Notes under the pieces: generated by a model
The model's input: only the letters and a program-made list of their open reading frames with translations
What the model was told of the DNA's origin: nothing
The model's database searches: none
In this document: positions 1-11,478 of the stretch, in pieces
How the letters are laid out: each line of letters starts with the position of its first letter
How positions within the stretch are numbered: the first letter of the stretch is position 1
Made by a program: the position numbers and the translations under genes
Assembly (NCBI RefSeq): GCF_000165425.1
Contig: NW_001799042.1
Coordinates: 1 to 64,000, forward strand
Origin: Paramecium tetraurelia
Taxonomy: Eukaryota > Ciliophora > Oligohymenophorea > Peniculida > Parameciidae
DNA: 64,000 nt
Direction of reading: 5' to 3'

Positions 1-90
1 CATCCACAACCCCAAACCCCAACCCCAAACCCAAACCCAAACTCAAACCTCTAATTCCCAACCCTCAACCCCAACCCCAAACCCAAACCC
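1..90. repeat. Telomeric C4A2/C3A3 repeats, degenerate
   Basis: Tandem units of CCCCAA, CCCCAAA and CCCAAA, interrupted by imperfect units around positions 40-65. Paramecium telomeres are a mixture of G4T2 and G3T3 hexamers, so the C-rich strand at the left edge marks a macronuclear chromosome end read inward. The irregular middle suggests the inner, older part of the telomere or a subtelomeric border. Confidence 0.9.
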
Positions 91-625
91 TTTAGTAAGC
101 TTTATGTCAAATTCATCTTTTCTGAATGGCTTAGCAACTCCATTGTGAGATATAAGAACATTTGAGTCATTTTTGTTTAGTGAGTTGAGTGATACTTTTG
201 AAAGTCTGTACATTCTAATATAATATGGACTAAGATATGGCATTCATTTTAAAGAAGAAGTAAGTTGACAGATCACCTTTATCTGGTTAACAAAAACATA
301 ATATAAATTTAAACAACTTTCCTACCTAGTTATCTATAAACATCAAAGAAACTTTTGAAAAAATGATCTCATCATAAGTTTATTATCACCCAGCAAATCT
401 AAAATGCATTTTTGAAGTTCACTTCTAACCTTTTTACAATTTTTTTATTCTCTTGTTTAAGTGTTTGATTATAATACAGTATTATTAATTTATGACGAAG
501 TATTATTATTTTGACCGGGGTCTATCAAGGTTATTTAATTAAATAATGCGGACAATAGTTTCTATTAGAAAATTGGGATTCAATAGTAAATATTTAATAA
601 GTTCTCTATCAATTAAATTAATATT
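91..625. other. Subtelomeric non-coding stretch
   Basis: AT-rich sequence between the telomere and the first gene. Open frames here are short and have no recognisable protein features. The last part must carry the promoter of the surface-antigen-like gene at 626. Confidence 0.6.
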
Positions 626-1396
626 ATGATAAAGGTTTTTATCCTGAATAGCGTTTTTGTTTTAATTTATGGATGGACTGTTGACAAGGCAAATCATTGC
701 TCTTGTAAAAATTACAGTTTGTTTGTTGATTGCGTCATAAATTTTGAGTATGGATGTGAACTTAAAGATTTTACTTGTTAGAATGTAAACTGCACTGCAT
801 AAGCTCCTGACAGATGTTCACTCTTCTAAAATTAATGCTACTTGGATAAAAAAAACTCAAATAGTAAATGCTAACCATTTAACTCATGTAGTGATCTACA
901 AGGAAATGATGATCGTGAATGTTATGCCTAAAACATTCGTTGCGCTAAACTAGGAGAAACAGGACCTAATTGTGTTGAATTTAAATGTTCATACTATTCT
1001 GTAGATACCTGCCCACTAATGTGTTTCGTTGTTGGAGAAAAGTGCACAGATTTCCCAGATTGTTCAACTTTACAATTGAACAGGTGTAATGTCTAACGTG
1101 TATGCTATAATGATGAAATGACTTGCAAATGGGAAGAATGTTCGAATTATAAATCAGATTCAGATTGCATGTATGTTTATACTCCAGAAAGAAGAATTCA
1201 ACCATGTTATTGGAATGAAAAAGACTAAATTTGTGCTAATGCAGAAGGTCCGGAAGATTTAAGTAATTTTAGTTGCAGTTTGAATACAAGAGGTGCTTAT
1301 CATTGGAGTTCGAGTAAATTGGATTCTGGGAGTTGTCAATCATGCTTTGAGATGCTTTTAAAAGTTGTTTTGGCCATAATTCTTATATTTGTTTGA
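626..1396 (+). CDS. Cysteine-rich surface-antigen-like protein, probably GPI-anchored
   Basis: A single intronless reading frame of 256 residues with TGA as stop. It starts with a hydrophobic signal peptide (about residues 1-16, MIKVFILNSVFVLIYG), continues with a region dense in cysteines at irregular but frequent spacing, and ends in a short hydrophobic tail (LLKVVLAIILIFV) typical of a GPI-attachment signal. This is the architecture of Paramecium surface antigens and their mini-antigen relatives, but it is far shorter than the large variable immobilisation antigens. It is the first gene after the telomere; subtelomeric location is well known for some Paramecium surface antigen genes. I infer an extracellular coat role. 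Expression may be subject to antigen-type exclusion, but nothing in the sequence shows this. Start chosen because it is the only ATG giving a signal peptide. Confidence 0.75.
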
Positions 1397-3029
1397 GATT
1401 AAATGCAAATTTTAAAAACAAATCATTTTATTATTCATCTTTTTATAAGATATAAATTTCATTATTAACCTCTCATTTAATAAGTGAATCCACTAATGTT
1501 TGAGTGATAAGTAGAATTTTGAAGGGATAAAGTTGAGGTATTTAAAATTAGAGGACAATATATAAATCGATATTAAGAAATATATTTAAGAGATTTGCTT
1601 ATAATTATTATGTTAAAACAAGCAATGAATTTAATTTCTTTAAATGAATTTATTAGCATTTTTGTGAGTTTAAAATAAAAATAAACTTGAATTTTAAAAT
1701 ATATTTTATTTTCATTCCTTATCTGTATTCAAGAAAATTACTTGATTTATTGCTCGAATGATAATTCTATCTTAAAACTCATATGTGTTTCCCAATAATA
1801 CTATAGTAAAATAAAAGATTGTAGAAAGTAATAGTAAATATTATTTAAATAGCTTCGAGCAGCTTAACTCTCAAATTTAGCTTCATATTTGATGATGTTG
1901 CTAGCTGAATAAAGATCTTAATCAACTATAAAAGTTGAATTTTTATTCCAACTTATTAATTATGTGTTTGGTCTCTCTTTCTTAATTATAGTTTGAAGTA
2001 TAAAATCTTATTTCTTCAAAAAACTTTATCCCTAAGATAAATAATCGTATTCCTAAAGTAACAAATATAAAAATGGAAATTAACAATTTTTTAAATAATT
2101 TAAATCACTATGCTGATTAATCCTCTAAAGAAAACTAAAAAAGTTGATAGAGACGGGGAATGTTTAAAGTAATTTAAGTAAAGTTTAATTGAAGTTCTTT
2201 TTTAAATTATTTTCTATTGAACAGGACAATTAATTTAGTAATTTAGGTTTAACTTTAATGATTTCAATAATTAACTACTAATTTTTTTCAAACCCTTTAG
2301 AAATAAAATAAATTATTAACATAATTATTCTATTTTTAAATTTTCTTCTCAATAATGATATTATTAAAGCCCTCAACAATATTTTACTAAGCTAAAAGGG
2401 CAAAACATAATAGTTGATCTAACTATGTAAATGTATTAAAATAATTTTAGAATTTATTCTTTATATGCAAATATTCTTAATTAAGTCAAGCTTTTTTGAA
2501 TTATTCATAAAAGTTGAGAATAAAATTTATCAAATTTTCAATCATTTAGAACTTCATCCTTTTTGAGTCAAATACATTTACATATTTTTAACCCTCATAA
2601 AGATTATATTGATAATTTGTTTTAATTTTAATTAAGAACGAAATGTTATTTCGAAATTGCAATCACACCTATGTTCTCGTTTGTTTAGGATTTTTTATCT
2701 AAAATTGTCAGAAACGCTGCTCTTCCATTCAAACAGAAAGGATTGAAAGGATTTAATCTAGTTTCTAATATGGCTAAAACTAAATTGCATCTTATAGCAC
2801 TTTGAATTTTGTAATTTGAAATTTAAGGTTTGAGATGAAATATGATTATTTTGAATTAAACTTTTTAAGTTTTAATTCAAGAAATATTTTCCTAAATACT
2901 CAAAGAAAATATCAGTATTAAAATATTTAAGGAGGTTAACCCAATGTTGAAAATTGATTTCTAAGACAAAAATTTATAAATAACATTTTTGTTTATAGTT
3001 TAATAATTTCCATAAAATAATTCTATAAA
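1397..3029. other. Long AT-rich gene-free stretch
   Basis: No convincing gene. A 58-codon open frame at 2643-2819 on the plus strand (MLFRNCNHTYVLVCLG start) has a weak hydrophobic N-terminus and is the only candidate; in sequence with a single stop codon such frames arise by chance. Many runs of A and T and the low complexity are typical of subtelomeric DNA. Confidence 0.5.
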
Positions 3030-3482
3030 ATGACGGAATCAAAATATAACAACCATGTGTAAATTTAAAATGAAAATTTTGGAGAGTAATATTCAGAGGA
3101 ATATTATCAAGCATAAGCATAATTCAAATATGAAAATTTACCAAATTATCAACCTCATTATCAAATAAAACAATAAGCAAACTAAGTATGGCAACAAGAA
3201 TAGTATTAGAACCAAAATTATTACGGAAATCAATGTATATTTTAATCAAAAATAATAGATTAATAATAAGAGAAGGCAAATATTATTCATATTGTACAAA
3301 CGTAAAATTCTAATAGAGATTAAGACTCCAAATGCTTTTAATGTTAAAAATGTTGCAGGAAATGTTGGAAAAAATTATGCAAAGGTGTTTTCTTATGCAT
3401 CTTCTTTACAGTTATATTTATAATTATGGCAATTCGGTTTGTAAAGGATCTATTAGAGGGACATGATAATCAACATCAATGA
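3030..3482 (+). CDS. Small Gln/Asn/Tyr-rich tail-anchored protein, unknown
   Basis: One intronless frame of 150 residues. The N-terminal two thirds is hydrophilic and rich in Gln, Asn and Tyr, many of the Gln encoded by TAA or TAG. It is followed by a cysteine and lysine cluster (CFQCQKCCRKCWKKLCK, about residues 101-117) and a single membrane segment (about residues 118-133), leaving a short tail. The cysteine cluster directly before the membrane segment could be palmitoylated; that is inference. I do not recognise the family. It stands alone, with more than 800 bases free of clear genes on the downstream side. Confidence 0.6.
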
Positions 3483-4315
3483 ATTATATTTTTCAATTAA
3501 AATTATATGGTTCCTTACTTAATTCTGTCAATGATAACTGTTGTAAAGTGAATTAAATACCAATTTTAAACTGTTAGATTCAAAAGAATAATTTATTCAA
3601 AATTTTTTTGGTTCTTAACTTATATATCTTAAAGGACGTATTTCGGATGAAATATAAAAAATTTTAGAATAAACATATTTAACTTATTTCTACTAATAGT
3701 GATCCCCTGGTTAAAATTAATCATAATAGATAATATAATAATATATTGATCTAATAATACTAAATGAAATATAGCTGTTATTTTTATAAAGGGATAGATA
3801 ATATTTTATAGTAATGAATATTTTCAAAAAATTTAATAGTAAATGAAAGAAACTAACAGGAACTTGTTTAAATATTAATCAAAATATATAAAACTGATTT
3901 GAATAAGTATTTAAACCTAACGCGTTAATATTTGAGTAGATACTAAAGCATTTTCAATTGTAAATAGGTTGAAAATTCAAAGAACTGTGATAGATTGAAT
4001 TTGGACATGTTTATATGGGATAGTTACCTTGTTAATTCTTTGATTTCTTGAATTCAAAGTAAATTACATAAAAATATGATATTTATCTTGACTTAGTTTT
4101 TATAACAAGTTCCCTATTTTTCCTAATTTAAATCTAAGAATTACTAATAAATATTATTCTATTTTCTTTACTCTTGTTCAATTAATAAGGTTTTGTTTAG
4201 CATAAATAATAAGGGGAGGTTTCCTATTTAAAATATTTGCAATTAATAAATAATACGCATTTATTGTGTGTTTTAAAATGAAAATATGATAAATAAATAA
4301 AATATATCATTGAAT
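3483..4315. other. AT-rich intergenic stretch
   Basis: No supported gene. Sequence is dominated by A/T runs; open frames are short and lack protein-like composition. Confidence 0.5.
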
Positions 4316-4911
4316 ATGATTTAGTTGTTTAGATTTTGTTCAGGCAAGATAACATCATCATTTCCAAAATTATCTTTCAAGGTGAAAGATTTTTCAATTT
4401 TCAAAGGGGAAAAGCCAACAGCTTTGAAAAATGATGATATCAAAACATTATTGAAGATGCATTAATTAGGAGCAACATGGAAATTAGTATTGATCATATC
4501 AAATATCAAATAGCAAGATGATAATTCACTATATAAGGAAGTGAAGTTTTCTAATTTCAAGGAAGCTTTTTCATTCATGACTTAGGTGGCTATATTCAGT
4601 GAATAAATAAATCGTAATATTTTATTAAATGTAGATCACCCTGAATGGGAGAACCTATTCAATACAATAAAGATTAGATTAATCACAGATGATGTAAATA
4701 ATATTACAGTCAAGGATGTATTTTTAGCGTATGCCATAGTAATGATATATATATAAATTTATAGGATAATATTGCAATGAATGTGCAAGTTAAATCAGCG
4801 GAATCAACTAATGATACAAGAATATTAGAGATTGCAAAAATTGCTGAAGCATGGAATTTCAATTTTGATTAGTTTCATCGTATGATTGAGACAGATTCTA
4901 AATAAATATGA
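4316..4911 (+). CDS. Pterin-4a-carbinolamine dehydratase-like protein, active site altered
   Basis: Two exons, intron 4739-4764 (26 nt, GTA...TAG), giving 189 residues. The N-terminus (MIQLFRFCSGKITSS) is basic and hydroxylated and could be a mitochondrial presequence. Residues about 40-145 match the PCD/DCoH fold: the FKEAFSFMTQVA helix and the DHPEW motif are clear. PCD recycles the carbinolamine formed by aromatic amino acid hydroxylases. Known PCD enzymes use two neighbouring histidines (HHPEW) and a third in a THD/THE strand; here the first is Asp (VDHPEW) and the third is Asp (ITDD), so activity is doubtful. The C-terminal 45 residues after the intron are an extension not usual in PCD. 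Confidence 0.7.
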
Positions 4912-5348
4912 AATGTTAATATTTTATTTTATTAATAAAATTATAAGTATATTTAGAGTTATGTTTGTTTATGATATTATTTGAAAGGCACCACCAATGA
5001 TTAATAGTTATAAAAAATTGAAAGAAAAATTAGGAGAATAATTCAAGTCAATGAATCAATTAATAGGAATATTTTATTTGTAGATATTTTAATTAGCATA
5101 TTTTTAATATTTATTAGTTTCCTCTTTTAATTAAGTTATGATTGAACTAGAAAATTGAATTAATAATTTTCGATTTAATTAATAAATCTCATATATGAAT
5201 AAATTAAAAATATCTTAATTATTGTTATCAGCATAATGTATACAATTAATAATAATAATTAATTCATATTATAACTTGAAAATTATTAATAAAATGATAA
5301 TTCTATTACAATTTTAAAATTTATATTAAAAAAAGAAATCTAGAAAGT
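4912..5348. other. AT-rich intergenic stretch
   Basis: Very AT-rich spacer between two genes on the same strand, presumably holding the terminator of the first and promoter of the second. No other feature seen. Confidence 0.5.
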
Positions 5349-8117
5349 ATGGAAAAAATGGATTAAAAGGTTGAATTAGTATGGTATCCAACAGAATTTT
5401 AGGATGATCATTAATAAAATCTAAAAAATACTAGCTAAAATAGCAGCTTTACTCAATAATTTGAAGAAGCCCTTAAAATAGTTCGCGAACTCCAAAAGGA
5501 TGGTAATAACATTTTTGTAATTTTATTAGGTTCTTAAATCTCTTAAAAGTAATAAAATTTAAAGATGAATATAATTGGTTTCGGTGAAGATACATAAACT
5601 AATTAAAAGCAGTTCTTGGAAAATCATGATTTATTAGTTCTCACCGAATCTAATGTATCAAAACTGTAATACTATGTAAATTAAATTATTGACTTCTTAA
5701 ATGCTATAGAATCCATAAAATTATCATTTTTTGCACAAGTGAAAGGAATTCGGAGTTATTATCATTAGGTTGAGGAAACAGGATTTAGATTCTTACTGAT
5801 AAATTAGTAATTGCAACAGAATTATTAATTATCAGAGAGCTAATTGGATGAAGAAATTATAAAACTTACTTCATAGAGTGATTTAAATGAATTGAAATCA
5901 TCAGTTCTTTAAAAAGAAGAAATGAAGAAAAACAAAAAAGGACATGGATTTAGTATTTTTGAAAAATTAATTTATTATTATTCTAGATAGGAACTATATA
6001 ACAAATTGAATTAGTAAATGGCTGAATCAGATTATGAATCTATAAAATAAATTATGTGTACATTATTCGACGGTTATTCAAAATTAAATTATCAAAAAAA
6101 ACCTCCAAAGAAATTATATCGAGGTTTTAGTTTACACCCATGTTTTCGTGATATTTATTTAAAAATTGTGAGAGATTTAATGTTTTGTCACTAGAATAAA
6201 AGTAGTATGTTTTGGAACACTTTAGCAAGTACTTCATTGGAACCAAAAGTAGTAGATAAATTTTTACAATAAAATTTAAAAATAGTATTTGAAATTTAAT
6301 TAAGTGAAAACAATCCACATCCTTATTTTAAACTTAAAAAATATCACGCTTAGTATGATGAAGAAAAAGAAGTAATCTTGTTTCCTTAATTTCAATTTGA
6401 GGTAATAGAGTATCGCAAATGTGAAAGTGGAATTGATTATTTTTGTATTAAATAAATTGAGAACAATTTGTCAATGACTTTTGATAAGAAGAAGAGAGAA
6501 AAATATTGGTAAGACAGAATTAATAATGAACTCAAGCCAAAACTGAAAATAATCAATGAATTTTATCAAACGAGAATCAATTTCATCATTAAAGGTGTCA
6601 GAAAATTTGCTCCTTAAGTTGGCGATATAAGATATTTTTTAAAATAGAATTTAGATGCCTATTTTTTTCAGTTAGTTTAATATCTTTAATAGTTTTTTTA
6701 AAATTAAGAAACTCATAAAGAATATCTGGATAATTTACTTGATGTTTGTATCAAAGAAATATCATTCGAATTTATTATTTCCGATGACTTTTTAGTAAAA
6801 TTGAGTGATTTTATCTCAAGAGTGTCAGAACAGTTAATTAATTAATTTATAAAAATAATATAAAAAATATTCAACCTTGAAGATTTTAAAGGAGATTTAA
6901 TAATGATATGGTCTGAATTTTATCCTTATACTATTAATTCTCTTTTTAATTATCGCTTAGATTGTATATATAGTAATACACCAAATTACACAACTCGACA
7001 ATTAAATTGGAGAAAATTACAACAGTAAGAAGTTAAGACTATTTAAATAGTCCAACATAGTGAATCTTAGAAAATGGGATATGAATTAACTATAGATGGA
7101 AATAAAGTACTAGTCTATCAAACTGATGATGGAGTACCTACAATAGTTAAACAAAAAGATACCACAAAATAATTGGGTTATACTGATAAATGGAAAACTC
7201 AAGGAAAACGTTTATAAACAAAAGATTTGACGGTTAAAGATGTTTAATAGGGATTAAAAGCTGATCTGAAAAACAATAACTATAATCTTACAAATTTTGA
7301 AAAATATAAAGTAAAAATAACAGAACAGTAAAGTCGATAACTTGGTTAAGTGGGAGTAATATTAGGAGGTATGTTAGTTGATGCTTATTATGGGAAGTTG
7401 GATAAGGATTAATTAATCTAAACTGGAATTTAGACTGCATCTATATTCCTCTCTTAAAGCATCCAATTGGGACTGTTAGTGTTTTAATTAGGAAAAGCCT
7501 TAGTAACCGATTGGAAGAAATTTCTATCTAAAAGTAACATTTAAGCTATGGTCAAACAATACTTTTAACATATGTCAATAACGTAATTATCATTATTTAT
7601 TGGGAATTCTGTTGGTACCTTCTATGGTCCCTTTGGATGTGCTTCTGGATAACTAATGGGTGGAATAATTGGAGGAGCAGCAGCAAAATTAATACATATG
7701 AAAACTCTGAATAAAAAATTTAAACTCAAAATTACATTTGGTTAAAATAATAAAGGGATCTAAAATAATGGATTGCTGATTCATCGTGGGGTCAATCCAA
7801 AGGTTCAGTTTTCAAAAGTTGATAAAAATTAAGTTAAAAGTTTAATCATTTATGCTGTCTCAGATTACAGAATATTGTGGCTAGCAATAAATATACCAAA
7901 TGATTAAATAACTATAGAAGAAAACGATAGATTAGGAATGTTGTCTTTAAGATTTCCATATATGGGACCATTTGATCATGAATCGAAAATAGCATTTTAT
8001 GCATTTGGTGTAAATGATTAAAATCTTAATGAAAATAATGTATTCGAGGATATAAATAATAATAAACTCACTATTGTAAGTTCTGCTTGTAAATAAATAA
8101 TAAATAAGACCAAATGA
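5349..8117 (+). CDS. Large protein with putative mono-ADP-ribosyltransferase domain
   Basis: One frame of 922 residues to the first TGA. About residues 255-350 show the marks of the arginine-type (R-S-E) ADP-ribosyltransferase fold: an R-G pair in LYRGF, then an S-T-S strand (ASTSLEP), then an acidic E-x-E (DEEKEVILFPQFQFEV), in the right order and spacing. Such enzymes move ADP-ribose from NAD to a protein side chain. The N-terminal 250 residues are helical and Gln-rich. Around residues 675-790 there is a glycine-rich hydrophobic region (VGVILGGM, then GGIIGGAAA) resembling a glycine zipper, which might insert in membranes. The C-terminal part (to 922) is unrecognised. A GTAATA...TTAG stretch at 5507-5533 (27 nt, in frame) could be an intron. 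The ART call is from motifs only. There are no relatives nearby and I see no regulatory sites. Confidence 0.55.
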
Positions 8118-8465
8118 AATAGAATATAAAATAAGATAAATATATTATTCACAGTTTTTAATAATTCTTAAATTTATTTTTCTCATTTTATTTTTAATGT
8201 GGAGTATTATCAAATTTATAAACAACTAAAAATCCAATTAATTAAATTTGAAAATACATATTAGTAAATAAATAAACTTTTGATAATTTCTGAATAATTA
8301 TTTCATTTCATTTACAAAAATGCCTTTACAGACATATTAATTATTAATATACTAATCTGATAATTATCTTTATTTATTCTTCGGAATTTATATATAAATT
8401 ATTATAAATAATTATTGTATATAAATGCGTATTAAGAGAATCAATAAAAATGAGAATCTATATAC
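8118..8465. other. Convergent intergenic spacer
   Basis: AT-rich spacer between the 3' ends of the plus-strand ART-like gene and the minus-strand gene ending at 8466. Nothing else seen. Confidence 0.5.
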
Positions 8466-9125
8466 TCATTCAATGCATTCCTCTTATTCAAATTTGTTTT
8501 TATTTACAAAGCTTTTACTTCTTTTATGTATTCTATCAGCAATTTTATTTTTTTGAGAATTGAGATCATTTTATATTATCTAGTGTAATTGACTTATTAC
8601 TTCATTAATTTTGGATGTTTCTTTCTTTAAATTATCAATCATTTATCTAACCTCATTTGTTTAATTAGTTATTAAGTTATTTTTTTAAACTTCTTACTTT
8701 TCTTATGGAATTTCAAATTATTGAATATTGTTATCGTAATGTTATTAAGTATCGATAATGGAATGCACTTTAAAATCTAGCTTTTTTGTTGTTTATTTTT
8801 AAAGTGTGTCTTCTTCCTTTTTCTTAGGTGATATTATTGAAGGATGACTCATTAACCAATTTAATTTACTTTTAAAATATTCACCTTATTAATCTTTTTG
8901 TGCTTCATAATATTCAACTCCTTTCTTATTAATAACATCTATTAAATACCATATATAGTTAAATAAGATTATTTAATGCAATGCTGTCGGTATATTTGCT
9001 CATCATTAAAGTAATGTCATTCTTAAGAATTTAATCAGCATAGTCCTTTGGCAACTCACCTATAATGTGGAATAGTTGTTACTCCTTTTTTTTGGACTTG
9101 TAGCAAATTTTCCCAAAATTGACAT
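8466..9125 (-). CDS. Hypothetical protein with C-terminal coiled coil
   Basis: Three exons on the minus strand, introns 9060-9082 (23 nt) and 8925-8949 (25 nt, ending AAG), giving 203 residues. The frame changes at both introns and the joined product is continuous, which supports the model. The first 75 residues contain a helical segment (LNNLIQLYM, then GVEYYEAQKD) that looks like a conserved Paramecium family motif. Residues 120-185 are Gln-rich and form a probable coiled coil ending in a basic tail (RIHKRSKSFVNK). Function unknown. Confidence 0.6.
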
Positions 9126-9547
9126 AAATTAAATAAAACTAATATTAAGGAATAATTAACTTCAATTTGAAATCCATAATAAATCTAGTTTTCTTCAATA
9201 ATTGTGTTAGATACAAATGGCATAAATATTGATATTCAATAATCAGAAAAAGAATTACTTTAGGAATATTTGTAATAAAAGGGTATTACATGTAGTAAGT
9301 TCAATCTAAAAATTAAATAGAAATACAATAAATAAGGAAATATAGTAATCTTAGTTAATATAGATTGATTGGCCTTTGAAAGTTTTACATTGCAAAAGTA
9401 ATAACTTTTAGATAGATAAGTATAATTTAATAAAAGACTGATAAAGCATAAGAACATAGATTAATTAGGCAATCTAATGATATTTATGAATGTATAGAGA
9501 GAGATTATTGATAATAATATATATTTATTTTATATGATAAAAAATAT
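9126..9547. other. Spacer upstream of the minus-strand gene
   Basis: Between the start of the 8466-9125 gene and the stop of the kinase gene. Short open frames on both strands, none protein-like over its length; probably promoter of the downstream gene. Confidence 0.4.
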
Positions 9548-11420
9548 TCAAGAATTCTTTTTGTTTTTATTGGTTGGAGTAGATGCCTATTTATTTGTTT
9601 AGGACAATGAAGATAAATTATCTGGAATTCGAATTTACCTGGTAGAATTATATAACCTAACCATATCAGAGACCTCTGAATTTTCTTAATGCACAGGTTA
9701 ATCTTCAAATTAATCTATTATCTATTTTCTGTGTGAATTTTGAATTGCAATTCTATGTAAATCTATGTGTTTCTTTGACTCTGTTTTTTGTAATTATGTA
9801 TTAGGAATATCTAAAATTAGGATTAAAAGCTTACCAGATATATCTCTAGAACCTAATCGATTCAAACGAGAACTGTATTAACTAAATTTGGACGCTCCAA
9901 CAACAGATGGTGGTTTCATTTCAATTTTGGCAAATGAATTGTTAGAAACACATGTCATTGATTCTATAGAATTTAGATTTCCTGTAAATAAAGGTGATCT
10001 TTATTCCAATGTCATATCTATCGAACCTGCTCTAACATTATTTTTGAATTATTAATTATATTCTGCCAAATTGCTTGTATATTTCTCTAGCTTAATTTAT
10101 TATTGTTTGGCTAATTCTTTGAAATACGGATGTCTTAAACACTAGATTCGATAATTTAAATACTTCAGTAGAACTCAACCTATAAGATGCTTTTTTTTAT
10201 AGCATTGATCTGATGAGATCTTACATTTAAATGGGAGCAGACTTGAAAAGAGAGTCATCAAAGTCTATTTAGCAATCTTTATTGGCTTTTAGAATAGCTT
10301 TCTGATCCTTCCCAGTAAATGGTTATCCTCCAGTCTATTTATAGAAATTATAAAATACTATCAAGAGATACAAAATTACGCCAGCACTAAAGACATCACA
10401 TTTTTCATCATAGAATTATTAGCCTTCCAAATAATCTAAAATTTCAGGTGCCACGAATCCTGGAGTTCCACATCTTTTGAATAAGATATTTTCATCTGTC
10501 AATTGGGCAGCCAAACCAAAATCTGCCAAAATAATATCATGATTATTCTCATTTGACCGTAGTAGCAAATTTTCAGGTTTCAAGTCTCGATGTGCAATTT
10601 TGAATTGATGTAAATGATTCAATGCTGATAATAAATTATAAGCCAATCTCTAAAGAGTTTCAGCTGGCAGAAAGCCTAATAATTACTGAATTGAAAACCT
10701 GTTTCTCTAACTCTTTATAGCAATTCACCTCCACTTACTATGTCAACTACAAAGTACACGGAGTTAGTCGTTTCATGAACTTCGTGTAACTTAACTACGT
10801 TTGGATGATTTAATTTTCTCATCACTTGCATTTCATTTAACAGACTCTCAATTCCCTTATGTTGCTATTACATGAAGGACTTACTAAATGCTTTGATGGC
10901 ATATTATTAATTATTCTCTTTTCTAGTTGCCAAATAGACTTTGGCAAAACTTCCTTTACCAATTAATTTTGAAACCATAAAAGCATCATGGAAATTCTAT
11001 AACAAGCAAACCTTCCTGAAATGCTGCTTCCATTGATCATATAACAATTTGTCAGATAGAAAGATATCCAAAGCTTTTGTTTGATATGTCAATTTGAATC
11101 CATATTGTTACTCATCAGAATTTAATTAAACCATGTGATCAGCTCCAGGGTCGATATAACTTAAATGCATAGTAGCCAGAGGGGCACATTTTAATTTATC
11201 GACAGTAACTTTATAAAGATATTCTAATCCAAGCACAATAAATATTGGTTTTACTTTATCCTTCCCAGCTGTCAAAAATTCTTACTCGACTAAAAAAGAT
11301 TAAGACTTAAATAATATTATTGATCATAAGTACATCCAGGACAGATTTATCACAAGGTTACCAAAATTTATTTCTGGTTTTTCCAAAATCAAAGACAGAA
11401 ACAACTTTTTATTCAGCCAT
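9548..11420 (-). CDS. Ser/Thr protein kinase with N-terminal PH-like domain
   Basis: Six exons, introns 11306-11333, 10676-10698, 10335-10358, 10142-10163 and 9811-9834, giving 583 residues. Residues about 35-140 have the look of a PH domain. The kinase domain follows (about 150-410): glycine loop GKGSFAKVY, lysine in [17 protein letters not shown] in ADFGLA, and APE in FVAPEIL. It belongs to the CAMK group in style, close to the many PH-domain kinases of ciliates. All catalytic residues are present, so it should be active. The C-terminal 170 residues are low in complexity, rich in Ser, Asn and Gln, and probably regulatory. The PH domain suggests recruitment to membrane phosphoinositides, which is inference. 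An apparently coding plus-strand frame at 9800-10190 is the antisense shadow of the tail. Confidence 0.85.
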
Positions 11421-11478
11421 TCTTAAAGTTCACTGAAACAAAATAATAAATTTATATATATATATAAGTTAATAATTC

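Noticed and set aside
9800-10190. Plus-strand open frame resembling an FrhB-like protein ([16 protein letters not shown]).
   Set aside because: It is exactly antisense to the C-terminal tail of the PH-domain kinase gene, which joins cleanly by an intron to the kinase core; the resemblance is chance.
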